Shown: one piece after another, positions 9,864 through 18,865 of the stretch
How the letters are laid out: the number at the start of each line of letters is the position of its first letter
How positions within the stretch are numbered: the stretch's first letter is position 1
Origin: Rhizobium leguminosarum bv. trifolii WSM1325
Lineage (GTDB): Bacteria > Pseudomonadota > Alphaproteobacteria > Rhizobiales > Rhizobiaceae
Length of the DNA stretch: 64,000 nt
NCBI GenBank assembly: GCA_000023185.1
Contig: CP001622.1
Location: forward strand, 4,006,501-4,070,500
Direction: 5' to 3'
Made by a program: the position numbers and the translations under genes
Notes under the pieces: generated by a model
What the model saw: only the letters and a program-made list of their open reading frames with translations
Told to the model about the DNA's origin: nothing
Databases searched by the model: none

Positions 9864-11393
9864 TTACGAGAAAGACTTTGCGAAGCTATCCAGAGCAGCA
9901 TTGAGCTTGCCCTTGGTATCGTCGCTGATTGCCTTTTCCGTGCGGATCGCGTCGAGGATGGCGGAGCCTTCCGAACGCAGATATGAGAGGAAGCCCTGCT
10001 CGAACTTGCCGACCGAAGCGACCGGCAGCTTATCGAGATAGCCGTTGACGCCAGCAAAGATCACGGCGACCTGCTCTTCCGTCTTCAGCGGCGAGAACTG
10101 CGGCTGCTTCAGGAGTTCGGTCAGGCGTGCACCGCGGTTCAGCAGGCGCTGCGTCGCAGCGTCGAGGTCCGAACCGAACTGGGCGAAGGCGGCCATTTCG
10201 CGATACTGGGCGAGTTCGCCCTTGATCGAGCCGGCAACCTGCTTCATCGCCTTGATCTGCGCCGACGAACCGACGCGGGAAACCGACAGACCGACGTTCA
10301 CAGCCGGGCGGATACCCTGGTAGAACAGGTCGGTTTCAAGGAAGATCTGGCCGTCGGTGATCGAGATCACGTTGGTCGGAATGAAGGCCGACACGTCGTT
10401 GCCCTGCGTTTCGATGACCGGCAGAGCGGTGAGCGAACCGGCGCCCTTGTCGTCGTTCATCTTCGCAGCGCGCTCGAGCAGGCGCGAGTGCAGATAGAAA
10501 ACGTCGCCCGGATAGGCTTCGCGGCCCGGCGGGCGGCGCAGCAGCAGCGACATCTGGCGGTAGGACACGGCCTGCTTGGACAGGTCGTCGTAGCCGATCA
10601 GCGCATGCATGCCGTTGTCACGGAAATATTCGCCCATGGCGCAGCCGGCAAACGGCGCCAGAAACTGCATCGGCGCCGGATCGGAAGCGGTGGCGGCAAC
10701 GATGATCGAATACTTCAGTGCGCCGCGCTCTTCGAGCACCTTGACGAACTGGGCGACGGTCGAACGCTTCTGGCCGACGGCGACGTAGACGCAGTAAAGC
10801 TTTTCGCCTTCCGGACCGTTGTCGTGAATGGCCTTCTGGTTGAGGAAGGCATCGAGAAGGATCGCAGTCTTGCCGGTCTGGCGGTCGCCGATGACCAGCT
10901 CGCGCTGGCCGCGGCCGACCGGGATCAGCGCGTCGATGGCCTTGAGGCCGGTCGACATCGGCTCATGAACCGACTTGCGCGGAATGATGCCGGGAGCCTT
11001 GACGTCGACGCGCGAACGGCGCGTCGCGTTGATCGGGCCCTTGCCGTCGATCGGATTGCCGAGCGCGTCGACGACGCGGCCGAGCAGTTCCGGACCAACT
11101 GGAACGTCAACGATGGCGCCGGTCCGCTTGACGGTGTCGCCTTCCTTGATGTCACGGTCGGAGCCGAAGATGACGACGCCGACATTGTCGGATTCGAGGT
11201 TCAGGGCCATGCCGCGGATGCCGCCCGGGAACTCGACCATTTCACCGGCCTGGACATTGTCCAGACCGTAGACACGAGCGATACCGTCACCGACGGAGAG
11301 AACCTGGCCGACTTCCGAGACTTCTGCCTCTTTGCCGAAATTTTTAATCTGGTCTTTGAGAATTGCGGAAATTTCCGCGGCGCGGATATCCAT
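9864..11393 (-). CDS. atpA: ATP synthase F1 alpha subunit
   Basis: The 509-aa alpha subunit of F1 carries the non-catalytic nucleotide site and contributes the arginine finger to the beta active site. It starts with [19 protein letters not shown], has Walker A GDRQTGKT (residues 169-176), the [30 protein letters not shown] signature and the [15 protein letters not shown] segment with the arginine finger. The start codon overlaps the atpH stop (TGATG). Confidence 0.98.
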   Translation of the reverse strand: MDIRAAEISAILKDQIKNFGKEAEVSEVGQVLSVGDGIARVYGLDNVQAGEMVEFPGGIRGMALNLESDNVGVVIFGSDRDIKEGDTVKRTGAIVDVPVGPELLGRVVDALGNPIDGKGPINATRRSRVDVKAPGIIPRKSVHEPMSTGLKAIDALIPVGRGQRELVIGDRQTGKTAILLDAFLNQKAIHDNGPEGEKLYCVYVAVGQKRSTVAQFVKVLEERGALKYSIIVAATASDPAPMQFLAPFAGCAMGEYFRDNGMHALIGYDDLSKQAVSYRQMSLLLRRPPGREAYPGDVFYLHSRLLERAAKMNDDKGAGSLTALPVIETQGNDVSAFIPTNVISITDGQIFLETDLFYQGIRPAVNVGLSVSRVGSSAQIKAMKQVAGSIKGELAQYREMAAFAQFGSDLDAATQRLLNRGARLTELLKQPQFSPLKTEEQVAVIFAGVNGYLDKLPVASVGKFEQGFLSYLRSEGSAILDAIRTEKAISDDTKGKLNAALDSFAKSFS

Positions 11394-11959
11394 CAGCCAA
11401 CCTCTTTCAATGCGAGCTTAAGGGTAGAGAGTTTGGTACGAAGAGACGTATCAATCTGACGGGACCCGACCTTCACGATCAGGCCACCAAGAATTGACGG
11501 ATCAACCGTGACGGCAATCGTCACGTCTTTGCCGGTAACGCTCTTGAGTGCCACCTTCAATTCGGTTTCCTGCGCTTGCGAAAGCGCATGCGCCGAGGTG
11601 ACCTCGGCGGAGATTTCACCGCGATGGTTCGCGGCGATGATGCGGAAGGCCTTGATCATGCCCGGCAGGGCGAACAGGCGGCGGTTGCGCGCCACGACCT
11701 TCAGAAAATTGGCGAAGAAACCGCTGATACCGGCCTTCTCGCTGATGGCGACGATCGCCTTCAGCTGGTCTTCAGCGGAAAAAACCGGGCTTGCGACGAA
11801 GCGCTTCAGATCGGCGCTCTCATCCAGCATAGCCTGGAAATGATCAAGATCGGCGGTGACGCTGTCGACGGCGCCCTGCTCGAGCGCCAGTTCGAAAAGC
11901 GACGAGGCATAGCGTTCGGCAACACCAGAAGTAAGCTGGGACGTGTCTGCCACTGGCAC
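11393..11959 (-). CDS. atpH: ATP synthase F1 delta subunit
   Basis: The 188-aa delta subunit links F1 to the peripheral stalk of F0. The chosen start is a GTG giving [26 protein letters not shown], which matches the family N-terminus and is preceded by AGGGA; an open frame continues 67 codons upstream but has no family resemblance. The C-terminal region [26 protein letters not shown] is the conserved delta signature. It is the first gene of the F1 operon; the promoter should lie in 11960-12214, which contains no other gene, although I could not define boxes. Confidence 0.95.
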   Translation of the reverse strand: MPVADTSQLTSGVAERYASSLFELALEQGAVDSVTADLDHFQAMLDESADLKRFVASPVFSAEDQLKAIVAISEKAGISGFFANFLKVVARNRRLFALPGMIKAFRIIAANHRGEISAEVTSAHALSQAQETELKVALKSVTGKDVTIAVTVDPSILGGLIVKVGSRQIDTSLRTKLSTLKLALKEVG

Positions 11960-12214
11960 AAATTTCCCTGATTTCAACCCAAAATCCGGCTCTCGGCGGG
12001 CGCCGAACCTATGATCTTGAATTCGTTTTGATTTCCCCCAGAAATCACAAGAGAAGCCTCTTGCTTCTTCCGAAATTCGGGGTCCGTCTAACATAGGATG
12101 TTCGGACTCGCAACACGCGTAATGCCCGAATACGCCTTTCGCATGAATTTCTGTCTGCAAAATCGCGCAATGGCCTGAAAGCAGGCCGAAGAAGCCGTCT
12201 GCCGGCAGTAAGAG

Positions 12215-12604
12215 TCACGTCTGGGTGAAGCCGAAAACGTAGAGCAGCGGTAGCGCGGCCAAAGCGATCTGCACAACCAGGAGTAAATAGTTGACGAGAT
12301 TACTCCCCTTATCGGACAGAATCGAGATGACACGGGCGAAGGCCGCCATCGCGAAGGAGGCGCCGAGCGCCATGTAGATCCAGTCCTGGGCGAGCATGAT
12401 CGCCGACAGCCCGAAACCGAGATAGAAACCGCCCATCGAGCGTCCCTCGCCGAAGCCTTCCGGCCGCCCCTCCTGCGCCTGCAGACCGAGAAGACGGAAA
12501 GTATGGCCCGGCGCGAACATCATGATGAAGCCGGCAAGCGCCGTGAAAGCCGCGGAGCAAAAGGCAAGCTGCTCGCCAAGCTCGGTCGGAAAGTAAAACT
12601 CCAT
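12215..12604 (-). CDS. Small integral membrane protein, unknown function
   Basis: A 129-aa protein with four hydrophobic segments (about residues 13-38, 57-78, 78-95 and 105-126) separated by short polar loops, one containing EGRPEGFGEGRS. It has no recognisable catalytic motif; I see it only as a conserved-looking four-helix inner-membrane protein. It lies between priA and the F1 ATPase operon on the same strand, with separate spacing on both sides, so it is probably transcribed on its own or with priA read-in. Confidence 0.7.
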   Translation of the reverse strand: MEFYFPTELGEQLAFCSAAFTALAGFIMMFAPGHTFRLLGLQAQEGRPEGFGEGRSMGGFYLGFGLSAIMLAQDWIYMALGASFAMAAFARVISILSDKGSNLVNYLLLVVQIALAALPLLYVFGFTQT

Positions 12605-12684
12605 GCATCAGCCCCAAATCACCCGGATGAATCAGTGTTTTATGGCATGGGCCGAAAAAGGAGGAAATGGCGACTTCATTTGAT

Positions 12685-14901
12685 TTAGAGAAAACTCTGC
12701 GGATCGATATCCAGCTGCACCTGCACCGATCCACGCTCTTTGGGCGATTGTGAGAGCATCGCCCGCAGAAAGCCCTGCATGTCCGAGTTCCGCCGGCCGT
12801 GGACCAAAAGACGGAAGCGGTGGCGGCCGCGCACCAGCGCGAGCGGCGCTTCGGCCGGACCGAGCACCGAGATACCTGACACCTGCGGTGCGGCGTTGCG
12901 CATGCCGCGCGCATGGTTTTCTGCGTCGTGGCGGGTTTCGGCCGAAACGATGATCGACGCCAGCCTACCGAAAGGCGGCAATATGGCGCGTTCGCGTTCG
13001 GTGATCTCGCGCTCGTAGAAAGCGTCGGAATCGCCGGAGACAATTGCCTGCATGACAGGATGCTGCGGCTGATAGGTCTGCAGCAACCCATGACTCTTGA
13101 GGCCGGTGCGCCCGGCCCGGCCCGTCACCTGCGACAAGAGCTGGAAGGTGCGTTCGGCCGCGCGCGGGTCGCCATTGGCAAGGCCGAGATCGGCATCGAC
13201 GATGCCGACCAGCGTCATCAGCGGAAAATTGTGCCCCTTTGCCACAAGCTGGGTGCCGATAACGATATCGGCCTCGCCCTTGGCGATCGCTTCCAGCTCC
13301 AGCCGCAGCCGCTTCACCCCACCCATGATATCCGAGGAGAGAACGATCGTCCGCGCCTCCGGAAAATGCCGTTCCACCTCCTCCGCGATGCGCTCGACGC
13401 CTGGCCCGCAGGCGACGAGATGGTCGAGCGTGCCGCATTCTGGGCATGCCTCGGGCGTGCGCTCGGCATGGCCGCATTGATGGCATTGCAGCTGCTTGCG
13501 GAAACGATGCTCGACCAGCCAGCTCGAACATTGCGGGCATTGGAACCGATGGCCGCAGACCCGGCAGAGCGTCAGCGGCGCATAACCGCGCCGGTTGAGA
13601 AACAGCAGCGCCTGTTCGCGCTTGTCCACCGTCTTGCCGATCGCCCGGATCAGCACAGGCGACAGGAAGCCGCCCCGCTCCGGCGCGTGCCTGCGCATAT
13701 CGACCAGATGCAGGTCCGGCATCGCCGCATCGCCGAAACGCGTCGGCAGGTGGACGGTGCTGTAGCGTCCGCTCTGCCCGTTGACCTGGCTTTCGACCGA
13801 CGGCGTCGCCGACACCAGAATGACGGGAAAATCACCGATGCGGCCGCGCACGACGGCCATGTCGCGAGCATTGTAGAAGACGCGATCCTCCTGCTTGTAA
13901 GCGGGATCGTGTTCCTCGTCGACGATGATCAGGCCGAGATCCTCGAAGGGCAGGAAGAGCGCCGAGCGAGCGCCGGCCACCACCCGCACTTCGCCGGTCA
14001 CCGCCTGGCGCCAGACCTTTTCACGCATGCGCGGCGCAAGATCGGAATGCCATTCGGCAGGCTTTGCCCCGAAGCGGTCCTGGAAGCGCTCCATGAAACT
14101 GGCCGTCAACGCGATCTCCGGCAGCAGAATCAGCACCTGCTTACCGCGTTTCAGCGTCTCGGCAATCGCCTCGAAATAGACCTCGGTCTTGCCGGAGCCG
14201 GTTACCCCGTCGATCAGCGACACCGAAAATTCGCCCTTGCGGACATCGGCAACGATCTCTTCTGCCGCCTGCTTCTGCGGCCCTTCGAGACGTGCGGCGG
14301 CGAAATCCGGATCCGGCATCGCAACGACCGGCGGCGGCGGCAGGAATATCGCCTCAAAAATGCCGAGCGTGATTAGCCCGTCGACGACACTCGTCGAGAC
14401 ACCCGCCGCATGCGCAAGGCCGCTGCGTGTCCAGGAAAAGCCGTCGGAGGCGGTATCGAGCACCCGGGCGCGCGCCGGCGTCATCCGCTCCGGTTCGCCG
14501 CCGACGAGCTTCAGCCCCTCCACCATCGGTTCCGGCTCGAAGGCGTTCGGCGCCCGCAGCGCCATACGGGCGACGAGGCCGGGCGGCGAGAGCGTATAGG
14601 TCGCCACCCAATCGATGAAATCCCGCATCTCCCTGGCAAGCGGCGGGCAATCGAAGACATGGCTGATCGGCCGAAGCTTCTTTGGATCGACGCCGTCCTC
14701 GCCGCCGTCCCAGACGACGCCGATCACCTGCCGCGGCCCGAGCGGCACCTGCACGACCGAGCCGGGCTCGACCGCCATGCCATCCGGCACCGAATAGGAA
14801 TAGGGTTTCGGCGCCGGCATCGGCACCAGCACGGGAACCGTTCGGTTCGCGGGCGGTGCCTCGAAAAGCGCGCCAAAGAGATCGGACGAATCTGTGCTCA
14901 T
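12685..14901 (-). CDS. priA: Primosomal protein N', replication restart helicase
   Basis: PriA is a 3'-5' helicase that recognises stalled forks and reloads the replisome. The 738-aa protein has the N-terminal DNA-binding domain (VPVLVPMPAPKPYSYSVPDG), Walker A GVTGSGKTEVYF (about residue 235), DEEHD box, a zinc-binding insertion with paired cysteines (CRVCGHRFQCPQC and CHQCGHAERTPEACPECG) and helicase motif QVTGRAGR. The start is placed at MSTDSSDLFG, since seven further in-frame codons upstream lack family similarity; neither has a strong ribosome site. Confidence 0.96.
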   Translation of the reverse strand: MSTDSSDLFGALFEAPPANRTVPVLVPMPAPKPYSYSVPDGMAVEPGSVVQVPLGPRQVIGVVWDGGEDGVDPKKLRPISHVFDCPPLAREMRDFIDWVATYTLSPPGLVARMALRAPNAFEPEPMVEGLKLVGGEPERMTPARARVLDTASDGFSWTRSGLAHAAGVSTSVVDGLITLGIFEAIFLPPPPVVAMPDPDFAAARLEGPQKQAAEEIVADVRKGEFSVSLIDGVTGSGKTEVYFEAIAETLKRGKQVLILLPEIALTASFMERFQDRFGAKPAEWHSDLAPRMREKVWRQAVTGEVRVVAGARSALFLPFEDLGLIIVDEEHDPAYKQEDRVFYNARDMAVVRGRIGDFPVILVSATPSVESQVNGQSGRYSTVHLPTRFGDAAMPDLHLVDMRRHAPERGGFLSPVLIRAIGKTVDKREQALLFLNRRGYAPLTLCRVCGHRFQCPQCSSWLVEHRFRKQLQCHQCGHAERTPEACPECGTLDHLVACGPGVERIAEEVERHFPEARTIVLSSDIMGGVKRLRLELEAIAKGEADIVIGTQLVAKGHNFPLMTLVGIVDADLGLANGDPRAAERTFQLLSQVTGRAGRTGLKSHGLLQTYQPQHPVMQAIVSGDSDAFYEREITERERAILPPFGRLASIIVSAETRHDAENHARGMRNAAPQVSGISVLGPAEAPLALVRGRHRFRLLVHGRRNSDMQGFLRAMLSQSPKERGSVQVQLDIDPQSFL

Positions 14902-15006
14902 CGCGCGAGACCATGCCCGCAAATCGATGGAATTGGAACCGCAAAGACGCAGCGACGCGTTCCGGCTGGTCGCAACGATTTAAACAGTGAAGCTCAGAAT
15001 TGCGCT

Positions 15007-15894
15007 TCACCTGGCAAGTCGGTCGCCACTGCCGGAAGTGGCTTCATTTGTCTCGGCATTGCGCTGCCGCAGACGCAGGATCGCCGATGCCTCGCGAGGA
15101 TCGGGCGGCAGAACGGCGTTCTTCAACGCGATCGAATAGGCGTGTTTCGGATGTTCCAGCACGTCCCTGGCATCGCCGCTCTCCACCACCACGCCCTTGC
15201 GCATGATCACCACGCGGTCGGAAATATAATAGGCGGTCGCAAGATCATGGGTGATGTAGACGATCGAGACGTTGAGCGCATCACGCAGATCGCGGAAGAG
15301 ATTGACGATCGACATGCGAAGCGATGCGTCGACCATCGAGACCGGCTCGTCCGCCACGATCAGCTTCGGCTCGGGTATCAGCGCACGGGCGACAGCGATG
15401 CGCTGCAATTGGCCGCCTGAAAGCTCGTGCGAGAAGCGGCCCTTTATCTCCGCCATCGACAGGCCGACGCGTTGGAGGGCAACGTCGGCAAGCGCCTCTT
15501 TCTCGGTGCGGCTCTTTGCCCCCTTGAAGCGATGCGCGGTGGCCAGCAGATACTCGTCGATCCGGGTCAGCGGATTGAAGGCCTCGAATGGATTTTGGAA
15601 GACCGGCTGGACCTTGGCCATGAAAGCCTCGCGATCCCTGCGGGACCGCACCGCCTTCACATCCGTGCCGTCGAAATGAATGCTGCCCCGATCGGCCTTT
15701 TCGCTGCCGAGGATCATCTTCGCCAGCGTCGATTTTCCGGAGCCGGATTCGCCGACGATCGTGAATATCTCGGGTTTGTCGGCGGCAAGCGCAAAGCTGA
15801 CATCGTCGACCGCCTTCATCTTTTCGCGCGAGAAGAAACCGCCGATCGGAAAGAGCTTGGTCACATGGTCGAGTTCGAGGAGATTGCTGCTCAT
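15007..15894 (-). CDS. ABC transporter ATP-binding protein (DppF/OppF-like), oligosaccharide-type importer
   Basis: This 295-aa ATPase is the second of two nucleotide-binding subunits in a peptide/oligosaccharide-type importer. It has Walker A GESGSGKSTLAK (about residues 44-55), signature ELSGGQLQRIAVARAL, Walker B LIVADEPVSMVDAS and switch histidine YITHDLATAYY. The start is set by an ATGA overlap with the upstream ATPase gene, discarding ten upstream in-frame codons. The C-terminus lacks the cysteine-containing oligopeptide tail found in its partner. It closes the five-gene operon next to the GH39 glycosidase, so a glycan oligomer is a likelier substrate than a peptide. Confidence 0.9.
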   Translation of the reverse strand: MSSNLLELDHVTKLFPIGGFFSREKMKAVDDVSFALAADKPEIFTIVGESGSGKSTLAKMILGSEKADRGSIHFDGTDVKAVRSRRDREAFMAKVQPVFQNPFEAFNPLTRIDEYLLATAHRFKGAKSRTEKEALADVALQRVGLSMAEIKGRFSHELSGGQLQRIAVARALIPEPKLIVADEPVSMVDASLRMSIVNLFRDLRDALNVSIVYITHDLATAYYISDRVVIMRKGVVVESGDARDVLEHPKHAYSIALKNAVLPPDPREASAILRLRQRNAETNEATSGSGDRLAR

Positions 15895-16925
15895 TGGATC
15901 TGGTACTCCCCGGCACGGAAGCACGCGACCCGCCCTCCCGTCGCGCTCGGCAGCATCGCCGGCACTTCACGTGCGCATTTGTCGATCGCGATCGGACAGC
16001 GTGGATGGAAACGGCATCCCGAAGGCGGATCCGAAAGTGCCGGCGGCTTGCCCTTGAGGCTTTTCCGCGTCGAGACGTCGCCAATGCGCGGCAGGCTGCC
16101 GATCAGGTGGACGGTGTAGGGATGCTGGGGATTGTCGAAGATCGCCTGCGTCGGCCCCTCCTCCGCCAGCCGTCCCGCATACATGATGGCCAGCCGGTCG
16201 GTGATGGCGGCATGCACAGACATGTCGTGGGTCACGAAGATGACCGAGGACTGCAGGCGGGTCTGCACTTCCTTGATCAGCGCCAGCACGTCCTGCTGGA
16301 CAAGCACGTCGAGCGCCGTCGTCGGCTCGTCGGCGATGATGAATTCCGGCTCGCAGACGGTGGCAAGGGCGATCGTCAGACGCTGGCGCATGCCGCCCGA
16401 AAGCTGATGCGGAAAGGCTTCGAGCACATGAGGATCGAGATGCAGCCTGGCAAGATGCGCCTCGACGCGCGCGCGGAAGGCGGCGGGATCGAGGTTCATA
16501 TGGCGGGAGGCGAAATCGGTGAAGGCGTGTTTGACCCTTCTGACCGGGTTCAGCACGTTCATCGAACCCTGCATGATGTAGGAGAGGTGACGCCAGCGTG
16601 CCGCCTTCATCTTCGCCGGTTCGCCGTAGACATCGATCGGCCCGTCGGCAAAATTGAATTTCACCGTTCCGCCGACGACGCGCATCGGCGGGCGGATGGC
16701 GCCGGCAAGCGTCTTGATCAGCGATGTCTTGCCGCTCGAGGATTCGCCGGCAATGCCGTAGATCTCGTTCTTGCGGATGGTCAGGCTGATATCGTCGACT
16801 GCGCGGATTTCCCGCCGCACACCGAAATAGTCGTTGACGTAGTAGCATTTCAGCCCGTCGATCGTCAGTGCGTCCATGGTGTTTTCGGCAAGGGTCAAAG
16901 GCTGCGTCCTCATCAGGTTCTGCAT
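15891..16925 (-). CDS. ABC transporter ATP-binding protein (DppD/OppD-like), oligosaccharide-type importer
   Basis: This 344-aa ATPase has Walker A GESSSGKTSL (S in place of the usual G), signature LSGGMRQRLTIAL, Walker B FIIADEPTTALDV and FVTHDMSVHAA. It ends with the oligopeptide-type C-terminal extension containing CRFHPRCPIAIDKCAREVP. An unusual insertion early in the protein, YYVNDYFGVRREIRAVDD, is typical of oligosaccharide members of this family. The precise start is uncertain: GAGGAG lies immediately before the first ATG, and ATGs at codons 5 and 17 are alternatives. It overlaps the next ATPase by ATGA. Confidence 0.88.
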   Translation of the reverse strand: MQNLMRTQPLTLAENTMDALTIDGLKCYYVNDYFGVRREIRAVDDISLTIRKNEIYGIAGESSSGKTSLIKTLAGAIRPPMRVVGGTVKFNFADGPIDVYGEPAKMKAARWRHLSYIMQGSMNVLNPVRRVKHAFTDFASRHMNLDPAAFRARVEAHLARLHLDPHVLEAFPHQLSGGMRQRLTIALATVCEPEFIIADEPTTALDVLVQQDVLALIKEVQTRLQSSVIFVTHDMSVHAAITDRLAIMYAGRLAEEGPTQAIFDNPQHPYTVHLIGSLPRIGDVSTRKSLKGKPPALSDPPSGCRFHPRCPIAIDKCAREVPAMLPSATGGRVACFRAGEYQIQ

Positions 16926-16929
16926 CTCC

Positions 16930-17787
16930 TCAAGCTCCCATGCGGGCGAGCCGCGAGCGCGGGTCGATATATTCGTTCACCGACATGGCGAGCATGAACA
17001 GGCCGAGGAAGAGGATGACGACGAAGAGCATCGGAAAGGCGACCCACCACCATATGCCCGATACCATCGCGGAATGCGCATTGGCCCAGTAGATCATGCC
17101 GCCGATCGTCGGCCGGTTGATGTCGGAAAATCCGAGCACCGAGAGCGTCACTTCGAGGCCGATCGCCCAGATCATGTTGTTCATCGTCGTGAAGAAGACG
17201 ATCGGCATGACATAGGGCAGATGTTCGCGGATGAGGATCTGCGGTGTGCGCATGCCCGAAAAGACCGCGTGCCGGGTGAATTCCCGCTGACGGAGAGACA
17301 GGGCGACGGAACGGATCAGGCGGCTGTCATGTGTCCATCCGAGCAGCGCTGCGGTGATCGCCAGCATGAACCACGTCATCTGGTCGCGGAGCACGAAGAC
17401 CAGAAGCAGCAGGATCGGAATGTTCGGCAGTGCGCCGAGCGTATCGTTGACCGCCATGATGATCTGGTCGGTTCGCCCACCGATATAGCCGGAGATCAGC
17501 CCGACGGCGATGGCGATGATGCGGCTGACCAAGGCGACGATGATGCCGAAGAACAGCGTATTGCGCATCGAGGCGGCGATCTGCCAGAAAACCTCCTGGC
17601 CGCGCGAGGTGGTGCCGAGCCAGAATTCGGCCGAAGGCGGCATGTCGGGCGCGACTACATAGATGGCATTCTCGTCATAGGGCGAGAAGAACGACGCCAC
17701 GATCAGCGCCAGGATGATAGAAATCAGGATGGTTCCGAGCAGGAACTCCTTGTTGTAGCGCAGCAGGTCTCTGAGGACTTTGAACAT
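16930..17787 (-). CDS. ABC transporter permease (DppC/OppC-like)
   Basis: This 285-aa inner-membrane permease is one half of the channel of the neighbouring oligopeptide/oligosaccharide-type importer. It has an N-terminal membrane segment (FLLGTILISIILALIVASFF), the periplasmic LGTTSRGQEVFWQIAASMRNTL motif typical of DppC-type permeases (LGTDxxGxD variant), five further hydrophobic segments, and the cytoplasmic EFTRHAVFSGMRTPQILIREHLP coupling loop. It lies six bases after its partner permease gene and four bases before the ATPase gene. Confidence 0.92.
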   Translation of the reverse strand: MFKVLRDLLRYNKEFLLGTILISIILALIVASFFSPYDENAIYVVAPDMPPSAEFWLGTTSRGQEVFWQIAASMRNTLFFGIIVALVSRIIAIAVGLISGYIGGRTDQIIMAVNDTLGALPNIPILLLLVFVLRDQMTWFMLAITAALLGWTHDSRLIRSVALSLRQREFTRHAVFSGMRTPQILIREHLPYVMPIVFFTTMNNMIWAIGLEVTLSVLGFSDINRPTIGGMIYWANAHSAMVSGIWWWVAFPMLFVVILFLGLFMLAMSVNEYIDPRSRLARMGA

Positions 17788-17793
17788 CGCGGA

Positions 17794-18798
17794 TTACCCC
17801 AGTTTCACGCGTGGATCGATCAGCGGATAGATGATGTCGATCACGAAGACCGCGGCGGCAACCGCGATGATGGCGATGGTGGTGACACCGAGCACGAGGC
17901 TGTAATCGCCGGAATAGATGCCGGAGATCAGAAGCTTGCCGATCCCGGGATAATTGAAGACGAACTCGACGATGACGGCGCCGCCGAAGACATTGCCGAG
18001 ACTGAGCGCCAGGCCGGTGACCTGCGGCAGCATGGCGTTGCGCGCCACATATTGCGAAAAGATGCTGCGCGAGCGCACGCCGCCAAGTTCGGCATAGACG
18101 ACGTGGTCGTCGGTGACGATGTTGGAAACCAGCGAGCGCATCGAGATGAACCAGCCGCCGATGCCGACGAGCACGAGGGTCAGGGCCGGCAGGATGCCGT
18201 GTTCGATCACCGAGCTGATGAAGGCCCAGTTGAAGGCCGGCGCGAGATTGACCTGCGCGCCGTCGCTGATCGGCAGGATCGGCCAGATGAAACCGAAGAG
18301 GATCACCAGGCTGAGACCGATGATGTAGGTCGGGATCGGCTGCAGCGCCATGATGACGATGCCGGCGACCTTCAGCAGCTTGCTGCTGCGGAAATAGCCG
18401 GCAAGCGCGCCGAGAAAATTGCCGATGATCCAGGAAATGATCGTTGCGAGCGTCAGAAGCCCGACGGTCCAGGGCAGTGCCCGGCCGATAACGGTCATCA
18501 CCGGAGTCGGGAAAGACGAAAGCGACGGGCCGAAATCGCCGGTCAGGACACGGCCCCAGAAGGTGAAATACTGCTCCAGCAGCGGGCCGCCGGTGCCGTA
18601 GAGCTCGCGCAGCGATTCGCGGAGGATTTCGACGGCCTGCGGATCGGTGGAACCGAAGCTCGTCAACAGCGATACGGTCTGCTCGATCGGATCGACCGGC
18701 GAAAAATGCGCGATCAGGAAGGCCAGCGTGATGCCGGTGAAGACCACGAAGAGAAATTGCAGAAAGCGTTTTGCCGCATAGATCAGAAAGCCGTTCAT
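17794..18798 (-). CDS. ABC transporter permease (DppB/OppB-like)
   Basis: This 334-aa permease pairs with the DppC-like protein. The N-terminus (FLIYAAKRFLQFLFVVFTGITLAFLIAHFSPVDPIEQ) is the usual first helix and periplasmic start of DppB-type permeases, and five further hydrophobic segments follow; the coupling loop is YAELGGVRSRSIFSQYVARNAMLP. The C-terminal helix is followed by IDPRVKLG. A strong 12-bp hairpin separates it from the upstream binding-protein gene. Confidence 0.92.
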   Translation of the reverse strand: MNGFLIYAAKRFLQFLFVVFTGITLAFLIAHFSPVDPIEQTVSLLTSFGSTDPQAVEILRESLRELYGTGGPLLEQYFTFWGRVLTGDFGPSLSSFPTPVMTVIGRALPWTVGLLTLATIISWIIGNFLGALAGYFRSSKLLKVAGIVIMALQPIPTYIIGLSLVILFGFIWPILPISDGAQVNLAPAFNWAFISSVIEHGILPALTLVLVGIGGWFISMRSLVSNIVTDDHVVYAELGGVRSRSIFSQYVARNAMLPQVTGLALSLGNVFGGAVIVEFVFNYPGIGKLLISGIYSGDYSLVLGVTTIAIIAVAAAVFVIDIIYPLIDPRVKLG

Positions 18799-18823
18799 GA
18801 CATCGACCCTTCAATAGCAGAAC

Positions 18824-18850
18824 GGAAACAGCCGGCGGCCGGCTGTTTCC
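18824..18850 (-). promoter_or_regulatory. Intercistronic hairpin between binding-protein and permease genes
   Basis: GGAAACAGCCGG and CCGGCTGTTTCC form a perfect 12-bp stem around CGG. No U-run follows, so partial termination or protection of the upstream binding-protein mRNA is likelier than full termination. This is a common arrangement in ABC operons that need excess binding protein. Confidence 0.6.
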
Positions 18851-18865
18851 TTTGTTGTGCCTCGA

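Noticed and set aside
11960..12160. Upstream extension of atpH by 67 codons
   Set aside because: No similarity to delta subunits; a GTG with AGGGA at 11959 gives the expected N-terminus.
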